From Alistipes sp. UBA934 (GTDB taxonomy: Bacteria > Bacteroidota > Bacteroidia > Bacteroidales > Rikenellaceae): a DNA stretch of 64,000 nt. The notes beneath the pieces were generated by a model. The model worked only from the letters and a program-made list of their open reading frames with translations, was not told the origin of the DNA and ran no database searches. The translations under genes and the position numbers were made by a program. Positions 41,855 through 50,178 of this stretch are shown one piece after another (the stretch's first letter is position 1; each line of letters opens with the position of its first letter). The DNA lies in the NCBI GenBank assembly GCA_002293535.1, contig DBDK01000001.1, forward strand, positions 32,379-96,378. Direction: 5' to 3'.

Positions 41855-43270
41855 TTACGGTTTTTCCCAAACAGTTATGCTTTTCCTTAGAGCTATGCGT
41901 CCGAATTTTGCCATTTGCTGACTGCTGTTGCCTTTTTGCTGCTTCAATGAATAGACTTTAACCGACCTGAAACCGATTTGCTCGGCTAATTCTGTCGAAA
42001 TAAAATCGACGGGGATCACCTCGCCTCCATAGCGCACATTATCATTTACAAAAGCGACCTTAGCTCCGGACTTACACAGACGAAACAACTCGGCATAAAT
42101 AAAAGATAGCTCTGTAAAGTAACTGTCCACCATTCTCAGAATTCCCCTGTTATTTATGTCGCCGTTCTTATTGCGGTCACTTAGAGAGTTTCTAACCTCC
42201 GCCAATGCATCGTTTGTTTGGACGATCGTCATTATTCTATCGAAATCATCCTGTTTATAGTACCCTTTTATGTAGTCTATTTTGGGTTTGTTTTCGACCG
42301 TGCAGGAGAGCAATTCCTGTCTGAGACACCTTATTCTCTCATCTGTCACCCCAAGATATGCTAACTCCAGTGCATAAGTTCTGGTGTAGTCATACCGATT
42401 GCAATAGGGCGGAGAGGTGATCACGCCATCCAATATCTCACTCTGAAGTTTCGGCAATTCGTACAGCGCACTCCCCGCGATGAATTGTAACGTTGAGTCG
42501 GCTGGCCTGGGGCTTTTTTGAATCGCACAAATGTCATCATAAACGCTTCTCAATTCCTCCAGCAGCAATAGCTTCAGAGCAGGTGGGATCTTATCATAAT
42601 TCCATCGCAGAAACTGCCCGTCCTTAGAGGTATAACTAACCCTCTCCAGCGAATTGAGAATACTAAGGGTTACAAGATTTTTCGCGATCCGGGAATGCCT
42701 GCTGCCTGCATTCCATTCTGTAAAAAAAGCAATTTCCCTTTCGGTCGATTCAGGATAAGCCCCATCGGTAATCGTGATATGGTTCGTTAGTTTGGTGTAA
42801 TTTTCGGGCACTGTCAATTCTTCTATATCCGAGATCAGTTGCTCCATCTCCTGCAGATCGTAGTCGAACACTGACTCCTTAGCCTTGATCGCGATTCCTG
42901 ATATTGGCAGAATATCGAAGCCTATGCTGTTTACACCTTGCATTTTAGCAACTATAGAGGTCGTCCCGGAGCCAACAAAGGGATCTAATATGGTATCACC
43001 CGCTTTAATGTTAAACTCCTTCAGCAGACGTTCTACTAAATCGGCGGAAAATCCCTCTCGATACTTCAGCCAACGGTGCAGATTATCCTTTTTACTCAGT
43101 TGATAACTTACGCTTTGTCTGCTAATATCATTAGACACGACCAGTGTTCCGATCAACCGCCTCTCCAATTCCTTTCGGGCGGATTGCCGACTGAAATCGC
43201 CGGCCGAGAAGTTCTCTATCTGCCACTTGTCAGCAATAGGAGGCAGCTCGAATAAATTAAGCTGTCTCAT
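41855..43270 (-). CDS. Type II DNA methyltransferase (N4-C/N6-A class)
   Basis: 471 residues. AdoMet motif DPFVGSGTTS at ~96-105 precedes the catalytic motif SPPY at S286-Y289, the motif order of the gamma-like amino-methyltransferases; SPPY most often marks N4-cytosine enzymes. It should protect the host from the adjacent AvaI/BsoBI-like nuclease, so CYCGRG is the expected target. ATGA overlap with the nuclease gene. AT-rich relative to neighbours, consistent with horizontal acquisition. Confidence 0.88.
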   Translation of the reverse strand: MRQLNLFELPPIADKWQIENFSAGDFSRQSARKELERRLIGTLVVSNDISRQSVSYQLSKKDNLHRWLKYREGFSADLVERLLKEFNIKAGDTILDPFVGSGTTSIVAKMQGVNSIGFDILPISGIAIKAKESVFDYDLQEMEQLISDIEELTVPENYTKLTNHITITDGAYPESTEREIAFFTEWNAGSRHSRIAKNLVTLSILNSLERVSYTSKDGQFLRWNYDKIPPALKLLLLEELRSVYDDICAIQKSPRPADSTLQFIAGSALYELPKLQSEILDGVITSPPYCNRYDYTRTYALELAYLGVTDERIRCLRQELLSCTVENKPKIDYIKGYYKQDDFDRIMTIVQTNDALAEVRNSLSDRNKNGDINNRGILRMVDSYFTELSFIYAELFRLCKSGAKVAFVNDNVRYGGEVIPVDFISTELAEQIGFRSVKVYSLKQQKGNSSQQMAKFGRIALRKSITVWEKP

Positions 43271-44157
43271 AACTTCAAGAGCCAGTCACAATAATTCACC
43301 AACTGCCCCTCGACGGTGAGATTTGCGGCACAGGAAAGGGTTCCCTTGCTGAGTTGAGCGAAGATTTCGTCTGCCATCTTCTTTTCTATGGCTGCGGCAA
43401 CGAAGGAGGTATCGATCTTAAGACCTTCCTTGGCAAAAGACTCTCTGATTCGATCGAGTGCCGTGTTTCCGGTTTTCCAATGTTCGTCTGCACCGGCCGG
43501 ATCGATGCCTCCCTTGAGTTCGCCCAACATCAATACTCTACCCTCGGTGTCGAAAAGACATATATCGACATTGTTCTTTACGATCGGGATATTCTTATTG
43601 AAGTATAATATACGATCCTTCCAAGACAGCGCCTTGAGGCGTTCCTCTATCCCAAAATCATTTTCGGGTCTCTTTTGCCACTTTTTATTTTCACCACACC
43701 ATTTGTAGTCGATATTCGAGACTGTCAGGTTTGAAAGAAGTGTTCTTATAAGCCTCTGCTGAGCCAGAATGCCAACCAGATTACGCATAGAACCGCCCAA
43801 CGAATCTCCCTTTATCAGCAAATAACGGTAAACAAGTTCATCAATAAAATACTCACCAGCAGGTTCTAAAAAATTGTCTATTAAACTTTGGACAGCCTCT
43901 TTTTTATCTTCAACAGTAAAGTAGTTAAGAGCCTTATCCGACAAACCCGCCGCCGAGAGAAGCGCCGATTGAATTTCCGAGATATTCAATAACTCTTTTG
44001 CCGTCGTCGCTCTTAACGCTAAAGTTTTGAGCGATTTGGCGCTTTCAATAATCGGAGTGGAGCGGCGATTTTTCTCCAACGCAAAACCCACAAAACCTGC
44101 CCGCGTTTGCTCGCGGGAGGTAACCAAATCCTCAGGACTTTTGATGAAATTCTGCAT
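43267..44157 (-). CDS. AvaI/BsoBI-like type II restriction endonuclease
   Basis: 296 residues. MQNFIKSPEDLVTSREQTRAGF start, LLNISEIQSALLSAAGLSDKALNYF and ILMLGELKGG-type core with GIDPAGADEHWKTGNTALDRI, which I recognise from AvaI and BsoBI (cut CYCGRG). Candidate PD-(D/E)XK residues are D198, E213 and K215. Start 44157 is fixed by TATCTTTG 5 nt upstream; the longer frame to 44193 would span the promoter. A sampled stretch (43801-43920) is about 33% G+C. Assignment is from memory of the family. Confidence 0.85.
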   Translation of the reverse strand: MQNFIKSPEDLVTSREQTRAGFVGFALEKNRRSTPIIESAKSLKTLALRATTAKELLNISEIQSALLSAAGLSDKALNYFTVEDKKEAVQSLIDNFLEPAGEYFIDELVYRYLLIKGDSLGGSMRNLVGILAQQRLIRTLLSNLTVSNIDYKWCGENKKWQKRPENDFGIEERLKALSWKDRILYFNKNIPIVKNNVDICLFDTEGRVLMLGELKGGIDPAGADEHWKTGNTALDRIRESFAKEGLKIDTSFVAAAIEKKMADEIFAQLSKGTLSCAANLTVEGQLVNYCDWLLKL

Positions 44158-44162
44158 CCCTG

Positions 44163-44170
44163 CAAAGATA
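44163..44170 (-). promoter_or_regulatory. -7 promoter element of the restriction-modification operon
   Basis: TATCTTTG, 5 nt before the nuclease start. Nuclease is translated first, methylase second, from the same message. Confidence 0.6.
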
Positions 44171-44199
44171 CAAAAAAAGAACGAGCCCCGCAAGGCCCG
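44171..44199 (-). terminator. dnaK terminator
   Basis: On the minus strand CGGGCC-TTGCGG-GGCTCG forms a 6-bp stem with one G-U pair, followed by a TTCTTTTTTTG run. The G-U pair would be an A-C mismatch on the plus strand, so it is directional for dnaK. Confidence 0.65.
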
Positions 44200-44235
44200 C
44201 CCTTTTTGATTCTTCTTAGTTACCTTCCCTCGCGC

Positions 44236-46149
44236 TTAGTTTACCTCCTCAAACTCGACGTCGGTAACGTTGTCGCCATCCGAAGAGCCTGAACCCGAAG
44301 CGCCCGCTCCGCCTGAAGACTCGCCACCGGGCTGCTGCTGATCCTGCTGACCGGCAGCATACATCTCCTGACTGGCAGCCTGCCAAGCGTCGTTGAGTTG
44401 CTTGGTGAAGCGGTCGATATCGTCCAGATTGGCTGCCTTGTGGGCCTCCTTGAGCCCACCGAGAGCAGTTTCTATCGCGCCTTTTTTATCGGCGGAAATC
44501 TTGTCTCCATACTCGGCCAGTTGCTTCTCGGTGCTGAAGATCATCGAGTCGGCAGCGTTTACCTTATCCACCTTTTCGCGTTCTGCACGGTCGGCGGATT
44601 CATTGGCTTTTGCTTCGTTACGCATCCGTTCGATCTCCTGATCGGTCAGGCCGCTCGACGCTTCGATTCTGATCTTCTGCTCCTTGCCGGTGCCTTTGTC
44701 CTTGGCGCTGACGTTAAGGATTCCGTTGGCGTCGATATCGAATGTTACCTCCACCTGGGGCACACCTCTCGGAGCCGCCGGTATTCCGTCCAAGTGGAAA
44801 CGACCGATACTCTTGTTGTCGCGTGCCATCGGGCGTTCTCCCTGTAATATATTGATCTCCACCGAGGGTTGATTGTCCGCCGCGGTCGAGAAGGTCTCGC
44901 TCTTGCGCGTCGGGATGGTCGTGTTAGCGTCGATCAATCTCGTGAAAACACCGCCCAAAGTTTCGATACCCAACGACAGCGGAGTCACATCCAGCAGCAG
45001 TACATCCTTCACTTCGCCCGTGAGCACACCCCCCTGAATAGCAGCACCGATCGCCACAACTTCGTCGGGATTCACACCCTTACTGGGTGCCTTGCCGAAA
45101 ATCTCTTCGACCTTTTTTTGGATCGCCGGAATACGCGTCGAACCTCCCACGAGAATCACTTCGTCTATGTCGCTCGCCTTCAGGCCGGCATCTTTCAGCG
45201 CCTTTTCGCACGGCGCAATGCTTCTCTTAATAAGGCTGTCGGCCAGTTGCTCGAACTTCGCACGGGTCAGCGTCACCACCAAGTGCTGCGGAGTGCCGTT
45301 CACGGGAGCAATATAAGGCAGATTGATCTCTGTCGAGACGCTGCTCGAAAGTTCTATCTTGGCCTTCTCGGCTGCTTCTTTCAAACGCTGCAGAGCCATC
45401 GGATCTTTGCGCAGGTCGATCTTATGCTCGCTCTCGAACGTTTGCGCCAAAAAGTCGATTATCACGTGGTCGAAGTCGTCTCCTCCCAGATGGGTGTCGC
45501 CATTGGTGGATTTAACTTCGAACACACCGTCACCCAGCTCCAGTATCGAGATGTCGAACGTACCACCACCGAGGTCATACACTGCGATCTTCTTGTCACC
45601 GGTAGCCTTATCCAGCCCGTAAGCCAGCGCAGCAGCAGTAGGTTCGTTGATGATTCGGCTCACCTTCAAACCTGCAATTTCGCCTGCCTCTTTTGTCGCC
45701 TGACGCTGCGAGTCACTAAAATATGCCGGCACAGTGATCACTGCCTCCGTCACGCTCGTACCCAAATAATCTTCGGCCGTCTTTTTCATCTTTTGCAGAA
45801 TCATCGCCGAGATCTCCTGCGGGGTGTATTCGCGCCCATCGACCTCCACACGTGGTGTGTTGTTTGCACCACGAACCACCTTATAAGGTACACGCTCTAT
45901 GTCGCTTTTTACCTGATCGTAAGTTTCTCCCATAAAACGCTTGATCGAAAAGATCGTACGTTCCGGATTTGTAATTGCCTGACGTTTTGCAGGCTCGCCC
46001 ACCTTGCGTTCGCCACCATCCGTGAAAGCAACGATCGAAGGAGTAGTTCTGTGACCTTCGCTGTTGGGTATCACCACGGGCTCCGCGCCCTCCATCACCG
46101 CAACGCACGAGTTGGTCGTTCCAAGGTCTATTCCAATAATTTTTCCCAT
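44236..46149 (-). CDS. dnaK: Chaperone DnaK (Hsp70)
   Basis: 637 residues. [21 protein letters not shown], the phosphate-2 loop [14 protein letters not shown], the adenosine motif [17 protein letters not shown], linker region [14 protein letters not shown], substrate-binding domain, and a lid ending in a Gly/Ser/Gln-rich tail then DVEFEEVN. No dnaJ or grpE adjacent. No TAnnTTTG element upstream; instead a sigma-54-like promoter at 46193-46209. Confidence 0.98.
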   Translation of the reverse strand: MGKIIGIDLGTTNSCVAVMEGAEPVVIPNSEGHRTTPSIVAFTDGGERKVGEPAKRQAITNPERTIFSIKRFMGETYDQVKSDIERVPYKVVRGANNTPRVEVDGREYTPQEISAMILQKMKKTAEDYLGTSVTEAVITVPAYFSDSQRQATKEAGEIAGLKVSRIINEPTAAALAYGLDKATGDKKIAVYDLGGGTFDISILELGDGVFEVKSTNGDTHLGGDDFDHVIIDFLAQTFESEHKIDLRKDPMALQRLKEAAEKAKIELSSSVSTEINLPYIAPVNGTPQHLVVTLTRAKFEQLADSLIKRSIAPCEKALKDAGLKASDIDEVILVGGSTRIPAIQKKVEEIFGKAPSKGVNPDEVVAIGAAIQGGVLTGEVKDVLLLDVTPLSLGIETLGGVFTRLIDANTTIPTRKSETFSTAADNQPSVEINILQGERPMARDNKSIGRFHLDGIPAAPRGVPQVEVTFDIDANGILNVSAKDKGTGKEQKIRIEASSGLTDQEIERMRNEAKANESADRAEREKVDKVNAADSMIFSTEKQLAEYGDKISADKKGAIETALGGLKEAHKAANLDDIDRFTKQLNDAWQAASQEMYAAGQQDQQQPGGESSGGAGASGSGSSDGDNVTDVEFEEVN

Positions 46150-46192
46150 AGTTTTTTGATTTTATAACGATTTTGTTGGTGCTTCTATTGCC

Positions 46193-46209
46193 TGCAAACC
46201 GTGTGCCAA
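46193..46209 (-). promoter_or_regulatory. Sigma-54-like promoter of dnaK
   Basis: On the minus strand TTGGCAC-ACGGT-TTGCA matches the sigma-54 consensus TTGGCACGnnnnTTGC with exact GG-to-GC spacing of 12 bases. Expected transcription start near 46182, giving a ~33-nt leader to dnaK. Confidence 0.6.
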
Positions 46210-46219
46210 TCGTACTTTG

Positions 46220-46234
46220 CTGACATTTTGTCAG
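46220..46234. promoter_or_regulatory. Dyad CTGACATTTTGTCAG upstream of dnaK
   Basis: Perfect six-base arms (CTGACA/TGTCAG) around TTT, about 11 bases upstream of the -24 element. Candidate binding site for an enhancer-binding protein or a repressor. Confidence 0.5.
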
Positions 46235-46264
46235 TTTTGTGTCGGACGCGTGGCAGGCCGTAAT

Positions 46265-46281
46265 AATTTTGTCACAAAATT
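46265..46281. promoter_or_regulatory. Dyad AATTTTGTCACAAAATT in the dnaK control region
   Basis: Seven-base arms (AATTTTG/CAAAATT) around TCA, between dnaK and the divergent small HTH gene; the second dyad of this spacer and placed to act on either gene. Confidence 0.4.
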
Positions 46282-46346
46282 TGGCGGTGTCGATTTTTAT
46301 GTTTAATTTCGTTACATCACTCGAACACCTAAAACACATTAAAGAT

Positions 46347-46589
46347 ATGGTTATCACATTCAATGAGCTGCGCCGCATCAAGGATCGGTTGCCAAGTGGC
46401 AGCTCACAGCGTATCGCTGACGAGCTTGGCATAGATGTCTCCACTGTGCGCAACTATTTTGGCGGAAAACACTACGATGCGACCGAGAGCGTCGGCATCC
46501 ACGTGGAAAAGGGGCCCGACGGCGGCGTGGTCACCCTCGACAATACAGCGATCCTTGATGCGGCAATGCGAATACTCAACGAAGCGTAA
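46347..46589 (+). CDS. Small HTH-type DNA-binding protein beside dnaK
   Basis: 80 residues from MVITFNELRRIKDRL. SSQRIADELGIDVSTVRNYFGG is a clear helix-turn-helix, followed by GPDGGVVTLDNTAILDAAMRIL. I recall similar short proteins next to dnaK in Bacteroidales but know no established function. The frame opens at 46239 in the control region; ATG 46347 is preferred, with a TAATTTCG near-match at 46304-46311. It may regulate dnaK through the dyads at 46220 and 46265; that is inference. Confidence 0.75.
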   Translation: MVITFNELRRIKDRLPSGSSQRIADELGIDVSTVRNYFGGKHYDATESVGIHVEKGPDGGVVTLDNTAILDAAMRILNEA

Positions 46590-46594
46590 TAGCG

Positions 46595-47284
46595 TTACCG
46601 GGGCGTTTTTGCATACTCCACCGCTCTGTTCAGCAGATCGTTCAGCGGTTTTGTTTTTCGGAACTCGGTGAGCGTGCGCTCCAGCAGGTTGTCGGCCAAA
46701 ATAAACTCCAACGGGAGGCGTTTCACCACGTATATATCCTTGAGTTTCAGCAATTCCTCGTGGGGTGACCCGGCCTGATCGGCGAAGTCTTTGGGCAGGC
46801 GCTTTAGTTTCGCCGTTTCGTCCAGCGTGAATCCACCGGCTGCGTCGATGGTTGCTTGCAAACCGACTCCGTTATCGACTATCTCCTCTCGCACGCTGTA
46901 TAGTACATCAGGATCAGGGCAATACAAACCTGTGGAAAGCAGACTGCCTCCTGACCACGAGCCTTCGTCCGCGACGGGTTCGACGTGAAAATAGTATCCC
47001 GACCAGCCCGATTTTTTGCCGTATGGTGCTATGTAGGCGCCCATATAATTTTTGTATGGTCGTTTGTCGTGGCTGAATCGGACGTCACGATAGATCCTGA
47101 AGGTGCAATCTTTCACTTTTTGGCTTGTCACCGTCGGATCGAACGCCGCTATTCCACTTATCAGCTTCTCCACAAACTGTTCGAACTCCTTCAGCGCTTC
47201 CTTGTATTCTCCCTTGTGCTCTTCGAACCACCCTCTGTCGTTATTCGCGTGCAGCCCCGTCAAAAAATCAATTACTTTTTTCAT
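46595..47284 (-). CDS. DUF2461 family protein
   Basis: 229 residues: LTGLHANNDRGWFEEHKGEY, CTFRIYRDVRFSHDKRPYKNYMGAYI and GYYFHVEP are the diagnostic stretches of the DUF2461 (TIGR02453) family; no signal peptide. Conserved in many bacteria and fungi, function unknown. Stands alone, convergent with the small HTH gene (5 nt apart), with TATATTTG at 47308-47315 upstream. Confidence 0.88.
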   Translation of the reverse strand: MKKVIDFLTGLHANNDRGWFEEHKGEYKEALKEFEQFVEKLISGIAAFDPTVTSQKVKDCTFRIYRDVRFSHDKRPYKNYMGAYIAPYGKKSGWSGYYFHVEPVADEGSWSGGSLLSTGLYCPDPDVLYSVREEIVDNGVGLQATIDAAGGFTLDETAKLKRLPKDFADQAGSPHEELLKLKDIYVVKRLPLEFILADNLLERTLTEFRKTKPLNDLLNRAVEYAKTPR

Positions 47285-47307
47285 TTTTTATCTCTGTTTT
47301 GTCTCCA

Positions 47308-47315
47308 CAAATATA
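47308..47315 (-). promoter_or_regulatory. -7 promoter element of the DUF2461 gene
   Basis: TATATTTG on the minus strand, 23 nt before the start codon at 47284. Confidence 0.5.
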
Positions 47316-47329
47316 CAAATTAACTCTTA

Positions 47330-47500
47330 AACCCTCTCCGACTCAATCATCAGTGGGCCGTCTGCTATCACCAGTTTCTCTCCTCCGAACCAGGCCTACC
47401 AAAGCCTCTTCTTCGAAAACCGCCCGCGCCCGAAGATTGCCGTGCAAAACACGTCGCACTTTGCTCGTTTTAGACAGGCTGTGCCTCGGATAATCGCAGA
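47330..47500 (-). pseudogene. Possible gene remnant
   Basis: The minus strand reads TSKVRRVLHGNLRARAVFEE in one frame, then after a shift GGEKLVIADGPLMIESERV before TAA at 47326-47328. The composition looks protein-like and GC-rich unlike the surrounding spacer, but no start codon and no family were recognised. It may be the tail of a decayed gene, or chance. Confidence 0.25.
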
Positions 47501-47528
47501 CAAGTTTGGATTATCGCTCGGCTTGCAC

Positions 47529-47536
47529 TATCTTTG
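47529..47536 (+). promoter_or_regulatory. -7 promoter element of tRNA-Ser
   Basis: TATCTTTG ending 5 nt before the mature tRNA 5' end, so the transcript starts at or next to the tRNA. Confidence 0.6.
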
Positions 47537-47541
47537 TCGCC

Positions 47542-47629
<88 letters not shown>

Positions 47630-47645
47630 AAGGGGATCCGGGCGG

Positions 47646-48428
47646 ATGGACTTCATTCACATAGGCTTCATCGACATTATCGACATCGTTGCCGTGGCGG
47701 TGCTGATGTACTACGTCTATAAAATGGCCAAGGGCACCAACGCTCCCAGCATCATCACCGGCATCATCATCATCTACATTCTTTGGGTGCTCACTCAGGC
47801 TCTCGATATGGAACTTCTGTCGTCGATCCTCGGTAACGTTATCGGCGTAGGGGTTATCGCACTTATAGTTGTTTTCCAGCCTGAGATCCGTCAGTTCCTC
47901 CAGACCATTGGCCTTAGGCAGCAACGCAGTAGTCGTGGTAAGTTTTGGCGCAAGTTGTTCGGCGCTCAAGAGGCGGTAAAGATCGACCTCGAACCTGTTG
48001 TCCGTGCTGCCGTCGATATGTCGGCCGCTAAGGTGGGTGCGCTGATCGTTTTCGAGCGGGAGACCGACCTTGGGTTCATCGCCGAGACCGGCATCACCGT
48101 CGATGCTCAGATCTCGATGTCGCTTCTCGAAAACATCTTCTTCAAGAATGCTCCTCTGCACGACGGAGCTGTCATTATCAAGGACAATCGCATCGTTGCT
48201 GCCAAATGCGTGCTTCCTTCCACACGCGTCAGGGTGCCAAAGAATTACGGTATGCGCCATCGCGCAGCGCTCGGTATGAGCGAGATATCGGATGCCGTCA
48301 TCCTTGTTGTTTCCGAGGAGACCGGTACTATTTCTATCGCTCGCGAGGGCGTCCTCAACCGTGGTATCCCTCCCGCCTCGCTTCAGGAAAAACTTCAGGC
48401 GGCACTTGAGGCTAATCCTCTTCAGTAA
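47646..48428 (+). CDS. cdaA: Diadenylate cyclase (CdaA/DacA)
   Basis: 260-residue membrane enzyme making cyclic di-AMP from two ATP. Three N-terminal membrane helices (residues ~10-80), then the DAC domain with DGA at D173-A175 (LHDGAVIIKDNR) and RHR at R204-R206 (YGMRHRAALG). The usual CdaA architecture. c-di-AMP controls potassium and cell-wall homeostasis. Starts 16 nt after tRNA-Ser and is probably read from the tRNA promoter. The 3' end overlaps rmuC by 17 nt. Confidence 0.95.
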   Translation: MDFIHIGFIDIIDIVAVAVLMYYVYKMAKGTNAPSIITGIIIIYILWVLTQALDMELLSSILGNVIGVGVIALIVVFQPEIRQFLQTIGLRQQRSSRGKFWRKLFGAQEAVKIDLEPVVRAAVDMSAAKVGALIVFERETDLGFIAETGITVDAQISMSLLENIFFKNAPLHDGAVIIKDNRIVAAKCVLPSTRVRVPKNYGMRHRAALGMSEISDAVILVVSEETGTISIAREGVLNRGIPPASLQEKLQAALEANPLQ

Positions 48429-49488
48429 GTTGGGACGGTAGTTTTTTAGAAGCTCGAACCCCCATCTCCCTCAACTTCTCCGCTCTCGTCACTAAACTTC
48501 CACGCCCGTCTCTCAGTTGCAACCAGGCTTGGTCATAGCTTTTTTGCGCCCTCTCCAATCCTTTCCCCACATCTTCGAGTGACCCGACGAATCCTGCGAA
48601 CTTATCATACAACCGCCCACCCTCTTCAGCAATCGCTAATGCGTTTTTGCTTTGGTTGTCTCGCTTCCACAGGTCGTCCACGATCTTCAGTAGCGCAAAC
48701 AGATTCGTCGGCGAGCTCACTATCACTTTCTTGTTGTAAGCCTCGCCCCACAGCCCGCTATCTGCTTGAAGAGCAACCATAAATGCAGGCTCCGACGGTA
48801 CGAACATTATCACGAAATCCGGCGAATCTGCCACTGCGCTTTGATAGTTTTTCGTATGAAGTTCTCCAACGTGACGCCTCACCGATGCCAGGTGTTCTCG
48901 CAGGAAACCTTCCTTCGCTCCGTCATCCTGCGCTCCCGACAGTCCCACATAAGCCGTCAGTGACACCTTCGAGTCGATCACAATTCGCTTTCCTTCAGGC
49001 AGGGTCAGCACCACGTCGGGCCGCAAAACATTGCCTCCTTCTCCCCTCACGCTCTCTTGCACGAAGTAGTGTACTCCCCTCTGCAGGTTCGAGCTTTCCA
49101 GCATCCGCTCCAGTATCATCTCTCCCCAGTCGCCTTGCACCTTGCTCGACCCTTTCAGTGCGCTGGTCAGATTTTGCGTCTCCTCTGTGATTTTTCGATT
49201 GAGTTCCAACAGGTTATGCAGCTCACTCTTCAGCGCTCCGTGTTGTCTGTTCTCTTCGGCGTATATCTCTTCCACTCGCCGCTTAAAATCGGTAAGATTT
49301 TCTTTGAACGGCTTCAGCATCAGCTCTATTGACTCCCGCGCCTGCTCTCTGTCCTGTTGGCGTTGCAACAGCTCTTTTCCTCTCTCCGTCGCTATATCTT
49401 TCGCTCTTCCTTTCTCTCCGAGCCACAGCACCAGAAAAACCACACACATCACCGCCAGCGCCGTGATCGCTATAATATAAGGTATCAT
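48412..49488 (-). CDS. rmuC: DNA recombination protein RmuC
   Basis: 358 residues: an N-terminal membrane anchor (IPYIIAITALAVMCVVFLVLWL), a coiled coil (~30-110), then the RmuC nuclease-like domain with KVQGDWGEMILERML, LRPDVVLTLPEGKRIVIDSKVSL and LLKIVDDLWKRDNQSKNA. It limits recombination at inverted repeats. Start 49488 is supported by TATCTTCG only 4 nt upstream; the frame extends to 49575 through the rpe promoter. Confidence 0.93.
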   Translation of the reverse strand: MIPYIIAITALAVMCVVFLVLWLGEKGRAKDIATERGKELLQRQQDREQARESIELMLKPFKENLTDFKRRVEEIYAEENRQHGALKSELHNLLELNRKITEETQNLTSALKGSSKVQGDWGEMILERMLESSNLQRGVHYFVQESVRGEGGNVLRPDVVLTLPEGKRIVIDSKVSLTAYVGLSGAQDDGAKEGFLREHLASVRRHVGELHTKNYQSAVADSPDFVIMFVPSEPAFMVALQADSGLWGEAYNKKVIVSSPTNLFALLKIVDDLWKRDNQSKNALAIAEEGGRLYDKFAGFVGSLEDVGKGLERAQKSYDQAWLQLRDGRGSLVTRAEKLREMGVRASKKLPSQLTEED

Positions 49489-49492
49489 CCCA

Positions 49493-49520
49493 CGAAGATA
49501 GCTAAAATTTCGTAACTTTG
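49493..49520. promoter_or_regulatory. Divergent -7 elements of rmuC and rpe
   Basis: Minus-strand TATCTTCG at 49493-49500 (4 nt before rmuC) and plus-strand TAACTTTG at 49513-49520 (7 nt before rpe). Confidence 0.55.
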
Positions 49521-49527
49521 TCCCATT

Positions 49528-50178
49528 ATGAAGAGGATAATTTCGCCTTCGATGCTTTCGTCCGACTTCGGCCACTTGGAGCGCGACACCCTAATGGTCG
49601 ATGCCAGCGTTGCCGAATGGGTGCATATCGATGTGATGGACGGGGTTTTTGTGCCCAACATTTCGTTCGGTTTTCCGGTTATGGCATCCATCCGTCGCGC
49701 CACTTCCAAGCCGCTCGATGTCCACTTAATGATCGTTCAGCCGGAACGTTATGTTGCCCGTTTCGCTGAAGCCGGGGCGTCGTTGATCACGGTTCATCAC
49801 GAGGCAGTCTCCGATATGCCCTCTTGCATTTCACTTATCCACGATTCCGGCTCACTCGCGGGAGTTTCCATAAAGCCTGCCACACCTGTTTCGGTTCTCG
49901 AACCATACCTACACCTGCTTGATCTGGTGCTCATTATGAGTGTCGAACCTGGTTTCGGGGGTCAGAGTTTCATCGAGGGTAGCTTCGACAAAGTTCGTGA
50001 ACTTCGCCGCATCATCGACGAGCGCAACCTCTCCACTCTCATCGAGATCGACGGTGGTATTTCGGATTCCAACGCCCGTGCGGCGTTCGATGCCGGTTGT
50101 AATGTCTTAGTCGCTGGCGCCGCAGTTTTCCACGCTCCCGACCCTGCTGCCGAGATTGAAAAATTACTCAACGCATAA
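49528..50178 (+). CDS. rpe: Ribulose-phosphate 3-epimerase
   Basis: 216-residue TIM-barrel enzyme interconverting ribulose-5-P and xylulose-5-P. ISPSMLSSDFGHLERD, VHIDVMDGVFVPNISFG with the metal-binding HID, PLDVHLMI, LIMSVEPGFGGQSFI, and EIDGGISDSNA near the catalytic Asp. First gene of a six-gene overlapping operon; the next start follows its stop directly (TAAATG). Confidence 0.97.
   Translation: MKRIISPSMLSSDFGHLERDTLMVDASVAEWVHIDVMDGVFVPNISFGFPVMASIRRATSKPLDVHLMIVQPERYVARFAEAGASLITVHHEAVSDMPSCISLIHDSGSLAGVSIKPATPVSVLEPYLHLLDLVLIMSVEPGFGGQSFIEGSFDKVRELRRIIDERNLSTLIEIDGGISDSNARAAFDAGCNVLVAGAAVFHAPDPAAEIEKLLNA

Noticed and set aside
44869..46167. Plus-strand open frame of 432 codons opposite dnaK
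   Set aside because: Antisense to a highly conserved chaperone; its Arg/His-rich composition is typical of an antisense frame.
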